From Micromonospora sp. C28SCA-DRY-2 (GTDB lineage Bacteria; Actinomycetota; Actinomycetes; Mycobacteriales; Micromonosporaceae), in assembly GCF_030519475.1 (NCBI RefSeq), contig NZ_JAUMKD010000002.1, positions 863,501 through 927,500 on the forward strand: a stretch of 64,000 bases of DNA, written 5' to 3'. Below, one piece after another: positions 20,470-28,658 of this stretch (positions are counted from its first letter, which is position 1; each line of letters opens with the position of its first letter). The position numbers and the translations under genes are program-made. The notes below the pieces were generated by a model. The model made no database searches. It worked only from the letters and a program-made list of their open reading frames with translations, and was not told the origin of the DNA.

Positions 20470-20970
20470 ATGTCGAACGTACGTAGACTGCCCGGACCCA
20501 TCGTCGATCTGTGGGACTGGCAGCGGCTCGGTGCCTGCCGGGGCCGCGACAGCGCCCAGTTCTTCCACCCCGACGGCGAGCGCGGCTCCTCCCGCCTGCG
20601 CCGCGAGTCCGGCGCCAAGGCGGTCTGCCGCACCTGCCCGGTGCGCGCCGAGTGCGCGGCGCACGCGCTCTCGGTCCGCGAGCCGTACGGCGTGTGGGGC
20701 GGCTTCAGCGAGTCCGAGCGACTGCGCCTGCTCGCCATGGGCTGGGAGGACCTGGCCGACCGCCGGCAGACCCGGGTCGACGTGGCCCGCCTGGAGGCCC
20801 GCCTGGGCCGCCCGCACAAGACCGCCGTCCCCGCCCAACGCAAGATCGCGCCTTCGACCCACTCCCCCCACTGCCGCGACGCCACGCCCCCCAGGCGTGG
20901 TCGCGCTGCGCCCCCGCCCCCGCCCCCCGCTTCTCTGCCCCCGCCCCGCCCCCCGCCTTCGCCCCGGTGA
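20470..20970 (+). CDS. WhiB-family iron-sulfur regulator with extended tail
   Basis: 166 aa. The four cluster ligands are Cys23, Cys53, Cys56 and Cys62 (GACRGRD, AVCRTCPVRAEC), followed by the WhiB turn GVWGGFSESER and a basic C-terminal region. ATG 20470 has GGAGGAGGGG upstream; a GTG two codons earlier is possible. Typical WhiB proteins end near residue 100-125. Here about 40 more Pro/Arg/His-rich residues run on, and the TGA overlaps the edge of a palindromic element, so the tail may be a read-out of repeat-associated sequence. The position next to the groEL remnant and guaB matches whiB3 of M. tuberculosis. Confidence 0.9.
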   Translation: MSNVRRLPGPIVDLWDWQRLGACRGRDSAQFFHPDGERGSSRLRRESGAKAVCRTCPVRAECAAHALSVREPYGVWGGFSESERLRLLAMGWEDLADRRQTRVDVARLEARLGRPHKTAVPAQRKIAPSTHSPHCRDATPPRRGRAAPPPPPPASLPPPRPPPSPR

Positions 20971-21024
20971 TCATGAGGTTGACGGCGGTGTCGATCTCGA
21001 CTTCACGCCGTCAACCTCATGATC
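20969..21024. repeat. Dispersed palindromic element, copy 2
   Basis: 56 bp, the best-conserved copy. The inverted arms GATCATGAGGTTGACGGCG (from 20969) and CGCCGTCAACCTCATGATC (to 21024) pair almost perfectly. It separates the convergent whiB and molybdopterin oxidoreductase genes and could act as a terminator for both. It also marks the left edge of the frameshifted block. Confidence 0.85.
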
Positions 21025-21037
21025 AACCGACCTGGGG

Positions 21038-22643
21038 TCAGCGGATGGTGAGGGGACGGTGTGCTGCCGGTGGCGCCGTCGGGGCGACGTCCTGGCGGTG
21101 CGGGCGGTTCCGTTTCTCGCCGGTGCGCTCGGTCGCCCGCAATTCTGAGGGGTGTGCTTCTCGCCTGGAAGTCCCACGCCACGACCATCGCACCCAGGTG
21201 CTCCACGAGATCAGGCGGGCCAGGTCCCTCCCTGCCACGGGCCCCTCGTCGACCCGACCCCACCCGGCGGATGCCCCCGGTGCTGGGCCCAGGCCACCCC
21301 GGGCTCACGGTGATCGGGCCGGCGGTGAGCCGGTTGCCCCCTCCCGGGGCCTGGCGGTCGACCGGCGATCGGCCCTGTCTTCACTGGCCCCCTGCGCCGA
21401 CCAGTCGCGCGCGCAATTCCGGTACGCGCCGTGAAGCTACCGGGCGAAGCTGGCTGGGCCCGCAGCTCGGTCACCCAATTTGCAGGCCGAGACGTAGCCG
21501 CGCCGCAGGCGCCGGGCACCATCTCGCACCGGAAGCCGTGTTTAACGGCAGCGGCTCGCCGTTCATGCTCACCGCCAGCAGGGTTCCGCCGCCCGCGCAG
21601 CACCGCTGCCGGGGTGCCGTAGTCCAGCCGTCCACCGACCGCCCGACCACCTGGTCGGCGTATCTGCCCACTCGTCCAAAGCAGGTCCTTCAGCGGCACG
21701 CCCAGCCAGCGGGCGTTGCCGATCAGGCGTCGCCGCCGACCTCGTTGGACACACGCAGGCCAGGTCACGCACCGTTTCGACCAGTGTCGCCTCAGCAGGT
21801 CGGCGGGCCTGACGCGTGCGGGTTTTTAGACCCGCCCAGACGCAGCCGCCAGGTCTCCGGGTCTGACCCTGCGGCGCCCGACCAGCGCGGTGTCGCTGGA
21901 TCCAGAAGCCGAGATCTCGCAAAATGTAGGGCGCGAGTCAGCGACAGACGGCCCCGGCCGGCACCGGCGGTGCGCGGAGACCGGGGCGGGCAGCCGCGCC
22001 GCCGCCCGCTGCCGAGACGCCCCGCCGCCTGGCCAGCCATCACCTCCGCCCGCCCAGCCCGGCAGGCTGCGCCGATAGCACCTGCCTGCGGAGGAACCGC
22101 CACGCCGCGACTTCGATCGGTGCTCCCAACGGCCCCGCCGGCCGGGCGTCCGGCTGCCCAGTCGGCCCCGGGCCGTGGGTGCGCGCGGTGGCGGGCAGTG
22201 GCTCGGCGGCGACCAGGGCCACGGGTCGAGTTCCAGCGGGCTCGGCCATCAGCACAGAAGCACCAGCGCCCCCGCCCCGGCGCCGTGAGAGCAAGTGGCA
22301 GGCGTCGGCGAGGTCCGCCCGGGTCAGCGCGGTTAACCCCGAGCGCCGCGAAGGCGCCGCATGCCGCCGCAGTGACGCCAGCCGGCGGACGGCCAGCACC
22401 TGAGTAGGCGCGCGGGCCCACCGCGCCGAGCAGCAGCGCCGCCCGACCAGCAGCGATCTTGTCGCGCCGTGCCGAGCGCAGCGATCGAGCTGCTTGAGTT
22501 GGGCCTGGGAACGTGTCCACGACCAGTCCGCCGACCGCCACCAGCGGGGCCGAGCGGGGTCGGTCAGCACCGCCACCACCGCCGAGTCGACCGCCACCGC
22601 GCGGCGGTGAACCCGCCAGCGCGCGTACGCGTACGGTGCTCAT
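21038..22643 (-). pseudogene. Molybdopterin-dependent oxidoreductase (sulfite-oxidase/YedY-like), multiply frameshifted
   Basis: No single frame is open, but consecutive pieces in different frames spell one protein. From the 5' end: a hydrophobic region (LVAVGGLVVDTF, LLLGAVGPRAY), then RFLRRQVLSA (twin-Arg-like), SDPETWRLRLGG near 21865, GNARWLGVPLKDLL near 21700, SVDGW near 21630, MNGEPLPL near 21565, WVTELRA near 21470, GVAWAQHRG near 21290, DEGPWQ near 21240 and ATERTGEK near 21120. This order matches membrane-anchored molybdopterin oxidoreductases with a C-terminal Mo-cofactor dimerisation domain. The 5' boundary is uncertain. If the sequence is wrong rather than the gene, it would be an intact gene of about 530 aa. 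Confidence 0.72.
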
Positions 22644-22805
22644 CGCCAGTCTTTCCGATCGCCCGGCCCGGCCGGTAGCCACGTCAGCGTTCCGTATCCG
22701 CGAGGGTGCGAGCCGCGCCCACCGATCGTCGCCGGCCCGCGCCGGGTTGGACCGGCGCCGGCACCGTCGGCGTGACGGTGTGCCCGGACCGGTCGTACTA
22801 CCGGG

Positions 22806-24419
22806 TCAGAAGCCCGGGCCGTGCTGGAGCGCCGTGGCCGTGACCGTGCGAGCGCCGCACCGGCGGCGTCAGCTCCGGCTCGGCCGGCTTCCACCACACG
22901 AGGCCTTCGGTGGTGGTGCTAGCAGGCCGGCGATCGACGCGGTGTTGCTGACCGCTGCGGGTCACCTTCCTGGTCGATTGATGCCGGAGATGCGGCCAGG
23001 TCGACGTACTACCGGTGGCCGCGTCGAGGCCGTGGCCCCACTCCTTTGCTGACCACTTTCTGCACCACGACGTAGCCGCTGGCTGTTCTAGCGATCCAGT
23101 AGCGCGCCGACCAGCGCCTTGCGCAGATCGAGACGCCGACCTGTATACGCCGAAGCAGCCCCAGGTCGTCGTCGAGCGCCGAGAGGATCTGGTGCCAGGG
23201 CGGCGCCACCGCCGGGGATTTCGCGTTCTCGACCGCGGCCCGGCCGATGGCGTCCTCGATGGTGCTTGCGCTCCTTTCCACCCCGACCTCGGTCGCCGCG
23301 CCCACCTGATACCTATGATGCCGCCGGAGAGCTTGGCCAGCCGCTCGGCGAGCTTCTCCCGGTCCCACTGGAGTCCGAGTCTTCTCGATCTTTGCGGATC
23401 TGGGCCACCCGGTCGGCGACCTCGCTGGCCCGGCCGCCGCCGTCGACGATGGTGGTGTTCTCCTTGTTCCACCACCACGCGGCGGTGCCGGCTAACCTCC
23501 AGGCCGACTCCTGGTCATTTGTAGCCCAGCCCGGGCGACTACAGCTTCGGCGCTGGTCAGATCGCCATGCGTCCTGCAGCATCGCTCTGCGGCGGTCGCC
23601 GGAAGCCCGCGGGTTTCACCAGCAGACCTTGACGGTCTTGCGGATCGCGTTGACCACAAGTGGTGGACAGCGCCTGGCCCTCGACGTCTCGGCGTATGAT
23701 CAGCAGCGGCTTGTTGTTCTGGAGGACCTTCTTCTCAGCAAAGGCAGCATCCCAATCGCCGACTTCTGCGGTGATCAGGATGCAGGGCGCGTCCCTCGAA
23801 AGGATCACCCTCCTGCGCCTCCGTCGGTGACGAAGTTCGGCGAGATTCTGTCGAACTGGGAACCCTGGCCGGTCCAGCTCGGTGTGCAGGGTGGAGCCCT
23901 CCTCGATCGGTGATGACGCCGTCGTACGACCTTCTCCATCGCCTCGGCGGATCAGGTCGCCGATGGCGGCGTCCTGGTGCCAGATCACCGCGACGCGCCG
24001 ACCGCCTTGCCGGACACCTCGACCGCGTACGCTGCGCGCCTGGCGACCCTTTGTTGGCCGCCGCGTCGATGCCCCGCTTGAGGCCGGTCGGGTTGGCGCC
24101 GGCCGCCACGCTGCAGCAGGCCCTCGCGGAACATCGCCCAGCCAGCACGGTCGCGGTGGTGGTCCCGTCGCCGCGACGTCGTTGAAGGCCCGCCCACACC
24201 TCCTTGACCAGCTGCGCGCCGAGTGTTCCGTACGGGTTGGTGAGCCCTGCACCCCCCATGTGATGGTCACACCATCAGCATCGTGGGCGCACCGAATCCT
24301 TCTTGTCCAGGACGACGCTGCCCGCGCGGGCCGTAGGCACCTTCACCGTCCGCGAGGCGTTGACCGTGCCTGGCGCAGGTGCTGGGCGTCGTCCGAAAGC
24401 TTTCCGTGATCTTCGCCAT
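22806..24419 (-). pseudogene. groEL: 60-kDa chaperonin GroEL (GroEL1 type), multiply frameshifted
   Basis: Almost every GroEL block can be found in order, in changing frames: MAKI at 24419, VVLDKK near 24310, LTNPYGTLGAQLVKEV near 24220, GDGTTTATVLA near 24160, AAGANPTGLKRGIDAA near 24080, IGDLI near 23960, KPLLIIRRDVEGQALST near 23700, TTIVDGGGRASEVADRVAQ near 23430, EKLAERLAKLSGG near 23350, HGLDAATG near 23030 and a His/Gly-rich end (GHGHGAPARPGF). The His-rich tail is typical of actinobacterial GroEL1. The span is 1614 bp against about 1620 for an intact gene, so insertions and deletions nearly cancel. The location matches Rv3417c. Whether the gene is really dead or badly sequenced is discussed in the findings. 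Confidence 0.88.
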
Positions 24420-24486
24420 GGATGTCCCCTTTCGATGTTGCCCCGGCCCGGCGAGCCGGACCGGGGCAACGACACGGATCGGTTGT

Positions 24487-24807
24487 TTACTGATGACCGC
24501 GAGACGTGTCGCGGGCGGAGAGCACCAGGTACTCCTCGCCGGCGTATTTCTGACCTCGGTGCCGCTGTACTCGAGTAGAGAGGATCACGGTGTCGCCGAC
24601 CTTGACGTCGATCGGCACGGTTGCCCTGTCGTCGATCCGGCCCGGGCCGACAGCGGTGACGGTGCCCCTCCTGCGGCTTCTCTCCTTGCGCGGTGCCGGG
24701 GATCACCACGATGCCCGACGCCGTGGTTCCCAGCCTCGTTCGCCTGGACCACGATCCGGTCCCCAGCGGCTTTGATCGCAACCTTTGGTCGCGGTAGTCA
24801 CGGGCAT
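24487..24807 (-). pseudogene. groES: 10-kDa co-chaperonin GroES, multiply frameshifted
   Basis: ATG 24807 with AGGAGGGT before it opens MPVTTATK, after which the frame breaks. Further pieces are [11 protein letters not shown] near 24710, the KPQEG element near 24675, ending in a region matching [10 protein letters not shown] near 24530. A TAA at 24487-24489 lies where GroES should stop, one base out of frame with the preceding codons. The span is 321 bp against about 315 expected. The groEL start follows 68 bp downstream, as in a normal groES-groEL operon. A CIRCE-like element lies 168 bp upstream. Confidence 0.83.
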
Positions 24808-24974
24808 ACCCTCCTAGTACTGGTTTCGTTACCCGTCGGCATGCCGACCAGCGTCAATCTGCCATGCCACCGGGCGCTCGCCGTGGGCAGCTGGTCCGCC
24901 TGGCGTTCAGCCCCGGACCGATGGGCCTGGAAGCTGGCACCCCTCAGGTGAGAGCAATCGCAGGTTACCTCCGG

Positions 24975-25003
24975 CTAGCACTCCTGGTCAAGGAGAGCGC
25001 TAA
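24975..25003 (-). promoter_or_regulatory. CIRCE-like heat-shock operator upstream of groES
   Basis: Inverted repeat CTAGCACTC (24975-24983) and GAGCGCTAA (24995-25003). The CIRCE consensus bound by HrcA is TTAGCACTC-N9-GAGTGCTAA; each arm differs by one base and the spacer is 11 bases, not 9. It lies in the gap between groES and the divergent XRE gene. The extra spacer bases may have the same cause as the indels in the neighbouring genes. Confidence 0.75.
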
Positions 25004-25141
25004 CGCGCCTGAACCTCGTGTCGCCACTCGTCCCGCCATCACCTGCCACGGGATACCGCGACACGCCGGCAACGCCTGCCGCAGCGTGGTCAACCCCCCA
25101 CCGTCCGGTGCCGGCGCGGATGCCGAGGGGAGGGAGCACCG

Positions 25142-25923
25142 ATCCCGGGTACCGACACTGACGCTTCCAGGGGTCAGCCCGCCGGGCCCGCCAGGCGCGC
25201 GGGTCAGCCAGGAGGAGCTGGGGCAAGCGATCAATCCACGCCGTCGCAGGTGGAGCGCCGTCGAGATCGGCAACGCCCGGTCCAGCCGGGACTACCTGGC
25301 CCGGGTCGACGCGGTGCTGGACACCTGGCGGGTCTCTTCTCGTCGCCATGCTGGCCGATCCGGCTTCCACGCCGCGCTTCCGACTGGTTCCGCCCCTGGG
25401 AGGAGATCGAGCGGGAGACGGTGGCGCTGCGGAGTGAGGCAGACCGCGGTGCCCGGCTACCCAGACCGAGGAGTACCGGGCGATGCTCGGGGTGGGCGGG
25501 GAGCTGAGCGCTGACGAGTTGGAGGCGCGGGTGGTGACCTCGGTTGGCCCGGCAAGTCAGGTTGACCGGCGACCCAGGCCCCAGTTCGTCGCGGTCCCGC
25601 AGCAGAGCTGCGGCGCAGGCCGAGATCAGCCACCATGCGCGCACCAGATGACGCAGCACCTGGTTGGCCGTCGGCGCGGAGCCGAATGCAGTACAGTCCG
25701 CGTCGTGCGACTCCCCTGGCACACCGGGTCGGCGGTTTCTGCCCTTCTGGCCCGGCCTGCCAGCGGCGCCGTGAGCTGATCCACCTTGACAACCAGCCCG
25801 TGGGCTGACCGTGGACAGCCCCAACGACGTTGCCGCCCGAACGACGCTGCAGACTGTGACTGGTGAGACTGCCTTGCGCCGGCAGTCCGCCCGGCTGATC
25901 GAGGAAGTGGCCAAGACACCTGA
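25142..25923 (+). pseudogene. XRE helix-turn-helix / DUF5753 regulator, multiply frameshifted
   Basis: Pieces in several frames follow the order of an XRE-DUF5753 protein: VSQEELGQAIN near 25205, SRDYLARVDAVLDT near 25280, MLADPA and WFRPWEEIERE near 25345-25420, GGELSADELEARVVT near 25495, PQFVAV near 25580, VDSPNDVA near 25812 and a C-terminal LIEEVAKT near 25900. The N-terminal helix-turn-helix is the least well preserved. The expected start reads ATCCCGGGTACC where ATG would be needed. Such regulators are usually paired with a DUF397 gene, which follows here. Confidence 0.72.
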
Positions 25924-26110
25924 CCCGCGCCGCCTGGCGCAAAGCCCCGGAGCACTAACAACGGCGCGTGCGTCGAGGTCGCCGACAACCTGCTCGCGGT
26001 CGCCGTCCGGGACAGCAAGCGACCCGACCGGCCTCGGCGCTTCTCACCTTTCGCCCCGGCGAACTGGCGGGCTCGTCACCGCCACCCCGACCCGCCGCCA
26101 CTCTGCGGGC
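25908..26110 (+). pseudogene. DUF397 protein, frameshifted
   Basis: Short segments match DUF397: a WRKAPE start near 25935, NGACVEVADN near 25960, VAVRDSK near 26000 and a final TFRPGELAG near 26050, split over at least two frames. It follows and slightly overlaps the XRE/DUF5753 gene, the usual actinobacterial arrangement. The end point is approximate. Confidence 0.65.
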
Positions 26111-26497
26111 GAGCTGCGCCCCCTGCGCCGAGGGGCGACACGGGCCGGCGCCGTCCGGGTCTGCCAGCGTGGCCGCGCACCGACCCGGCAGCACCAACCC
26201 GGCTGTCCAGCACCAGTCAGCAGCGCCGACTCATCCCCGCGTTCCGCGCCACCCCACAGCGACATCGGGATGCCACGTTCCCGGCCACTCCATGATCGAC
26301 ACCAGATCGGCGACATATCCGACCCCGCAACACCTCCCACACCGCCGGAATACATGGCGCCGCAGCGCCACCGCAGCCGCGCGAGACGGACGGCCTGGCG
26401 GCGTTTTTGGTAGGGCCCGCCCCGACGGGCGCGGGCCGCGGTGAATCGACGCGCCGACATGACCGGCACGCGTAGGGAGGAACGGAAGGCCGGGACA
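26111..26497. other. Unassigned interval inside the frameshifted block
   Basis: About 390 bp between the DUF397 remnant and the methyltransferase remnant. I could not assemble a recognisable protein here in any frame order. A GC-rich hairpin-like stretch (GGCCCGC near 26415 pairing with GCGGGCC near 26432) is present. With the indel density around it, a short gene could be missed. Confidence 0.4.
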
Positions 26498-27712
26498 ATG
26501 GCCGGGTGGGACCGGACCAGCCGCCGCCCCTGCCCGCCGAGGCGTCGGCCGCGCTCGCCGTGCGGTCGAGGCCACGGCGGCGATTTTTTTTTTTTTAATC
26601 CGCTGGCCGCGCAGGCGTCGGCGCTACCCGCTCAATGGGGTCCCGGCCGGGCTGGCTTCGCCGCCGCGCTGGACCCAGTTTCATTGCCGCCGGGCGGCCG
26701 GCAGCCTGACCGCCGCCGCCGGCATGTTCACCCGCGCCGGGTTGGAGCAGGCCACCCGCCGGGTGGTGGCCGGCCGGCGGGCCTATGGTTGCGAGCCGCC
26801 GGTGCGCGCACCCTGCCGACCTGGGCTGCGGGCCCGGCGCGCCGACGCGCCGCCGCCGCCCGCGCCGGCATCCGGGCGTACGGCGCGGAGGTCGACCTCG
26901 GCCACCGCCGATGGCTTCTCGCGGCGAACGCCGAGGCGGTTTGCGCGCCGAGCTGCCCACCGTCGAGCGCGGCACGCCATCGCGCGCTCAACGTCGCACC
27001 GTCATCGACGCGTCTTCTGCGATCCGGCGCGGCGGCAGACCGGCACCGGCGGCGGGTGTTCGACCTCGAGCGCCTACTCCCGCCGCCGACCCCCGTGCTC
27101 GGGCTACCGAACGGTGCCGTACACCGTGCGAAGGTGGCGCCTCGGGTTGGGACCACGCCGATCCCGCCGGGTGCCGAGGCGGGCGGGTCAGTGTGGACGG
27201 GCGACCTCTGAATGAGGCGACCTCTGGTGCGGCTGGGCTGAGGTCCCCGCCGGGCCACCGGGCAGCGGCGGGGACGCCCACGCGCTCACCGGCGCCGTGG
27301 TGCGACCGCAGGCGGCGGTGGGGCTGGTCCGCCGCTACCTGTAATGACCCAACGTCCGCGGTCTGCGCCCACCTGGCCGCCGAGTTGGCCGAGGACGCCT
27401 CCGACGCCACGCTGCCGACCCCGGACATCGCCTACCCTACGCTGACGCGCCGGCCACCACCCCGTACGCCTGCTGCCTGGCGGTCACCGACGCCGCCGTT
27501 CTCACCTCCGCGGCTTGCGCGCGTTCCGCGAAAGCGGCGGGTGGGCCTGGTGGATCTCAAGCGCGGCTTCTGGCGCTGGAGCTGAACCACCCGCCGGGCG
27601 ACCTGCGGCTGGCCGGGAGAATCCGGCCAGCCTGGGTCACCCGGGTGGCCGGCGCCCCACCTCACCCTGCTCTGCCAACCCGTGCCGGCCCTCGACCACC
27701 CTCGCCGCTTCG
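26498..27712 (+). pseudogene. THUMP-like class I SAM-dependent methyltransferase, multiply frameshifted
   Basis: Starting at ATG 26498, pieces in changing frames give PPPLPAEA, FTRAGLEQATRRVVAGRRA near 26730, a SAM-binding motif like ADLGCGPGA near 26820, CDPARRQTGTG near 27015, VFDLE near 27057, IPPGAEA near 27160, VSVDG near 27190, LAAELAEDASDATL near 27375, PDIAY near 27420, LKRG near 27555, DLRLAG near 27600 and LLCQPVPALDHP near 27670. This order matches the actinobacterial THUMP-like methyltransferase family of about 400 aa; its substrate is not known to me. A run of 13 T interrupts the N-terminal part. Confidence 0.72.
26584..26596 (+). repeat. Homopolymer run of 13 T
   Basis: Thirteen consecutive T in DNA that is otherwise well over 70% GC, inside the N-terminal part of the methyltransferase remnant. 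No comparable homopolymer occurs elsewhere in the window. It is either a sequencing or assembly artefact or a slippage product. Confidence 0.95.
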
Positions 27713-27786
27713 CCGCCCGGCGCCGCCCGCCTCAGGGCGCAGGTATCGGATGGCCTGGCGGGCGGGGCACCGCTAGCTTGTCGGTC

Positions 27787-28262
27787 ATGGCGGGACAGGG
27801 GGAACGCCGGCGACAGCGCTGCTGGCGAAGCGGTGGTGCCATCGCGCAGCACAGCACTTCCATCCGTACGACGCTCCCGATCGCGCCCAACTACGGTGGG
27901 CTGGTCGCCGAGGTGCGCTCGGCGTGCCGCCGGAGCGCGGGCGTTCGCCACTCGGTCACCGAGGTCGACGGGGTGCCTTCACGGTGGCGGTCGTGCCGGT
28001 CACCGGCGAAAGCTGGACCTCGGGCGCCTCGCCGCGGCGTGCGGCAAGCGGGCGGCGCTGGCCGACCGTACGGTCGCCGAGCGGGTCACCGGCTACGCGT
28101 CCGGGCGGGATCAGCCCGCTAAGCCAGCGCAGGCGGCTGCCCACCGTGCTCGACCTCCGCGCTGGATCTCGATCATCTTCACCGCCGCCGGGTCGGCGCG
28201 GCTTCTCGCAACCCAGCTCGCCCCGTCCGGACCTGGTCACCCTCACCGCCGCCCGCACTGCC
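27787..28262 (+). pseudogene. YbaK/EbsC-type Cys-tRNA(Pro) deacylase, multiply frameshifted
   Basis: ATG 27787 opens MAGQG; later pieces in other frames read ATALLAK near 27815, LGVPPERV near 27918, VTEVDG near 27956, VAVVPVTGE near 27985, LAAACGKRAALADRTVAERV near 28030, GGISPLSQRRRLPTV near 28105, GRRGFS near 28188 and PDLVTLTAAR near 28225. This is the order of YbaK-type deacylases, which clear Cys-tRNA(Pro) made by mistake. The catalytic Lys region (usually VFKSL) reads VFATR, in a damaged spot. The stop is not certain. Confidence 0.75.
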
Positions 28263-28382
28263 CCCCTTCCACCACCCCTGACCCCGCCTCCACCTCCGCC
28301 CCCGTCGCTTCTTCCCTTCGTGCCCCCGCTTTCCTCGCTCCCTCGTCCGCTCTTCTCCCTGCCTCCCCCGGCTCCGTGGGGT

Positions 28383-28438
28383 GATCATGAGGTTAGCGGG
28401 CGCAGTTCCGGCTGGATACGCCGCAAAACCCCATGATC
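28383..28438. repeat. Dispersed palindromic element, copy 3 (degenerate right arm)
   Basis: Left arm GATCATGAGGTTAGCGGGCG from 28383; right arm GCAAAACCCCATGATC to 28438. The tips match the other two copies but the right arm differs at several bases. It lies after the ybaK remnant and before the sugar importer, marking the right edge of the frameshifted block. The 28263-28658 interval holds this element, a CT-rich stretch (28260-28380) and the importer promoter region, but no gene. Confidence 0.75.
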
Positions 28439-28535
28439 ACCATGTCGGTGCGAGGGGCGGGCGAAGTGAGGGCGGGGAGGGGTGGGGGTGTGGGAGCTGC
28501 TTCTTTGGGGGATGGCTGGGCGTCGGGGGCGTTGC

Positions 28536-28562
28536 TGAATTGTTACCGCTGCCAACAAACTC
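28536..28562 (+). promoter_or_regulatory. Possible ROK-repressor operator upstream of the sugar importer
   Basis: AATTGTT (28538-28544) and AACAAACT (28554-28561) form an imperfect inverted repeat. AACAAACT is the same half-site as in the Bacillus subtilis XylR operator as I recall it, though the spacing here is longer. A second weaker pair (GTTG, CAAC) lies near 28605-28617. The ROK gene at 31964 is the obvious candidate regulator. Confidence 0.35.
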
Positions 28563-28658
28563 ATGACCTCGGCACCCTTGTGGTGGGGTCGGAGAGCGGA
28601 ATACGTTGCCGGGCACAACAAAACATCACCTACCCCCACCCTCGAAAGGACCCTGCAC

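Noticed and set aside
21038..28262. Many small novel genes in a gene-poor accessory island
   Set aside because: The short open frames are fragments and shadows of frameshifted known genes; piecewise reading gives seven familiar proteins. There is no sign of phage, integrase or transposase.
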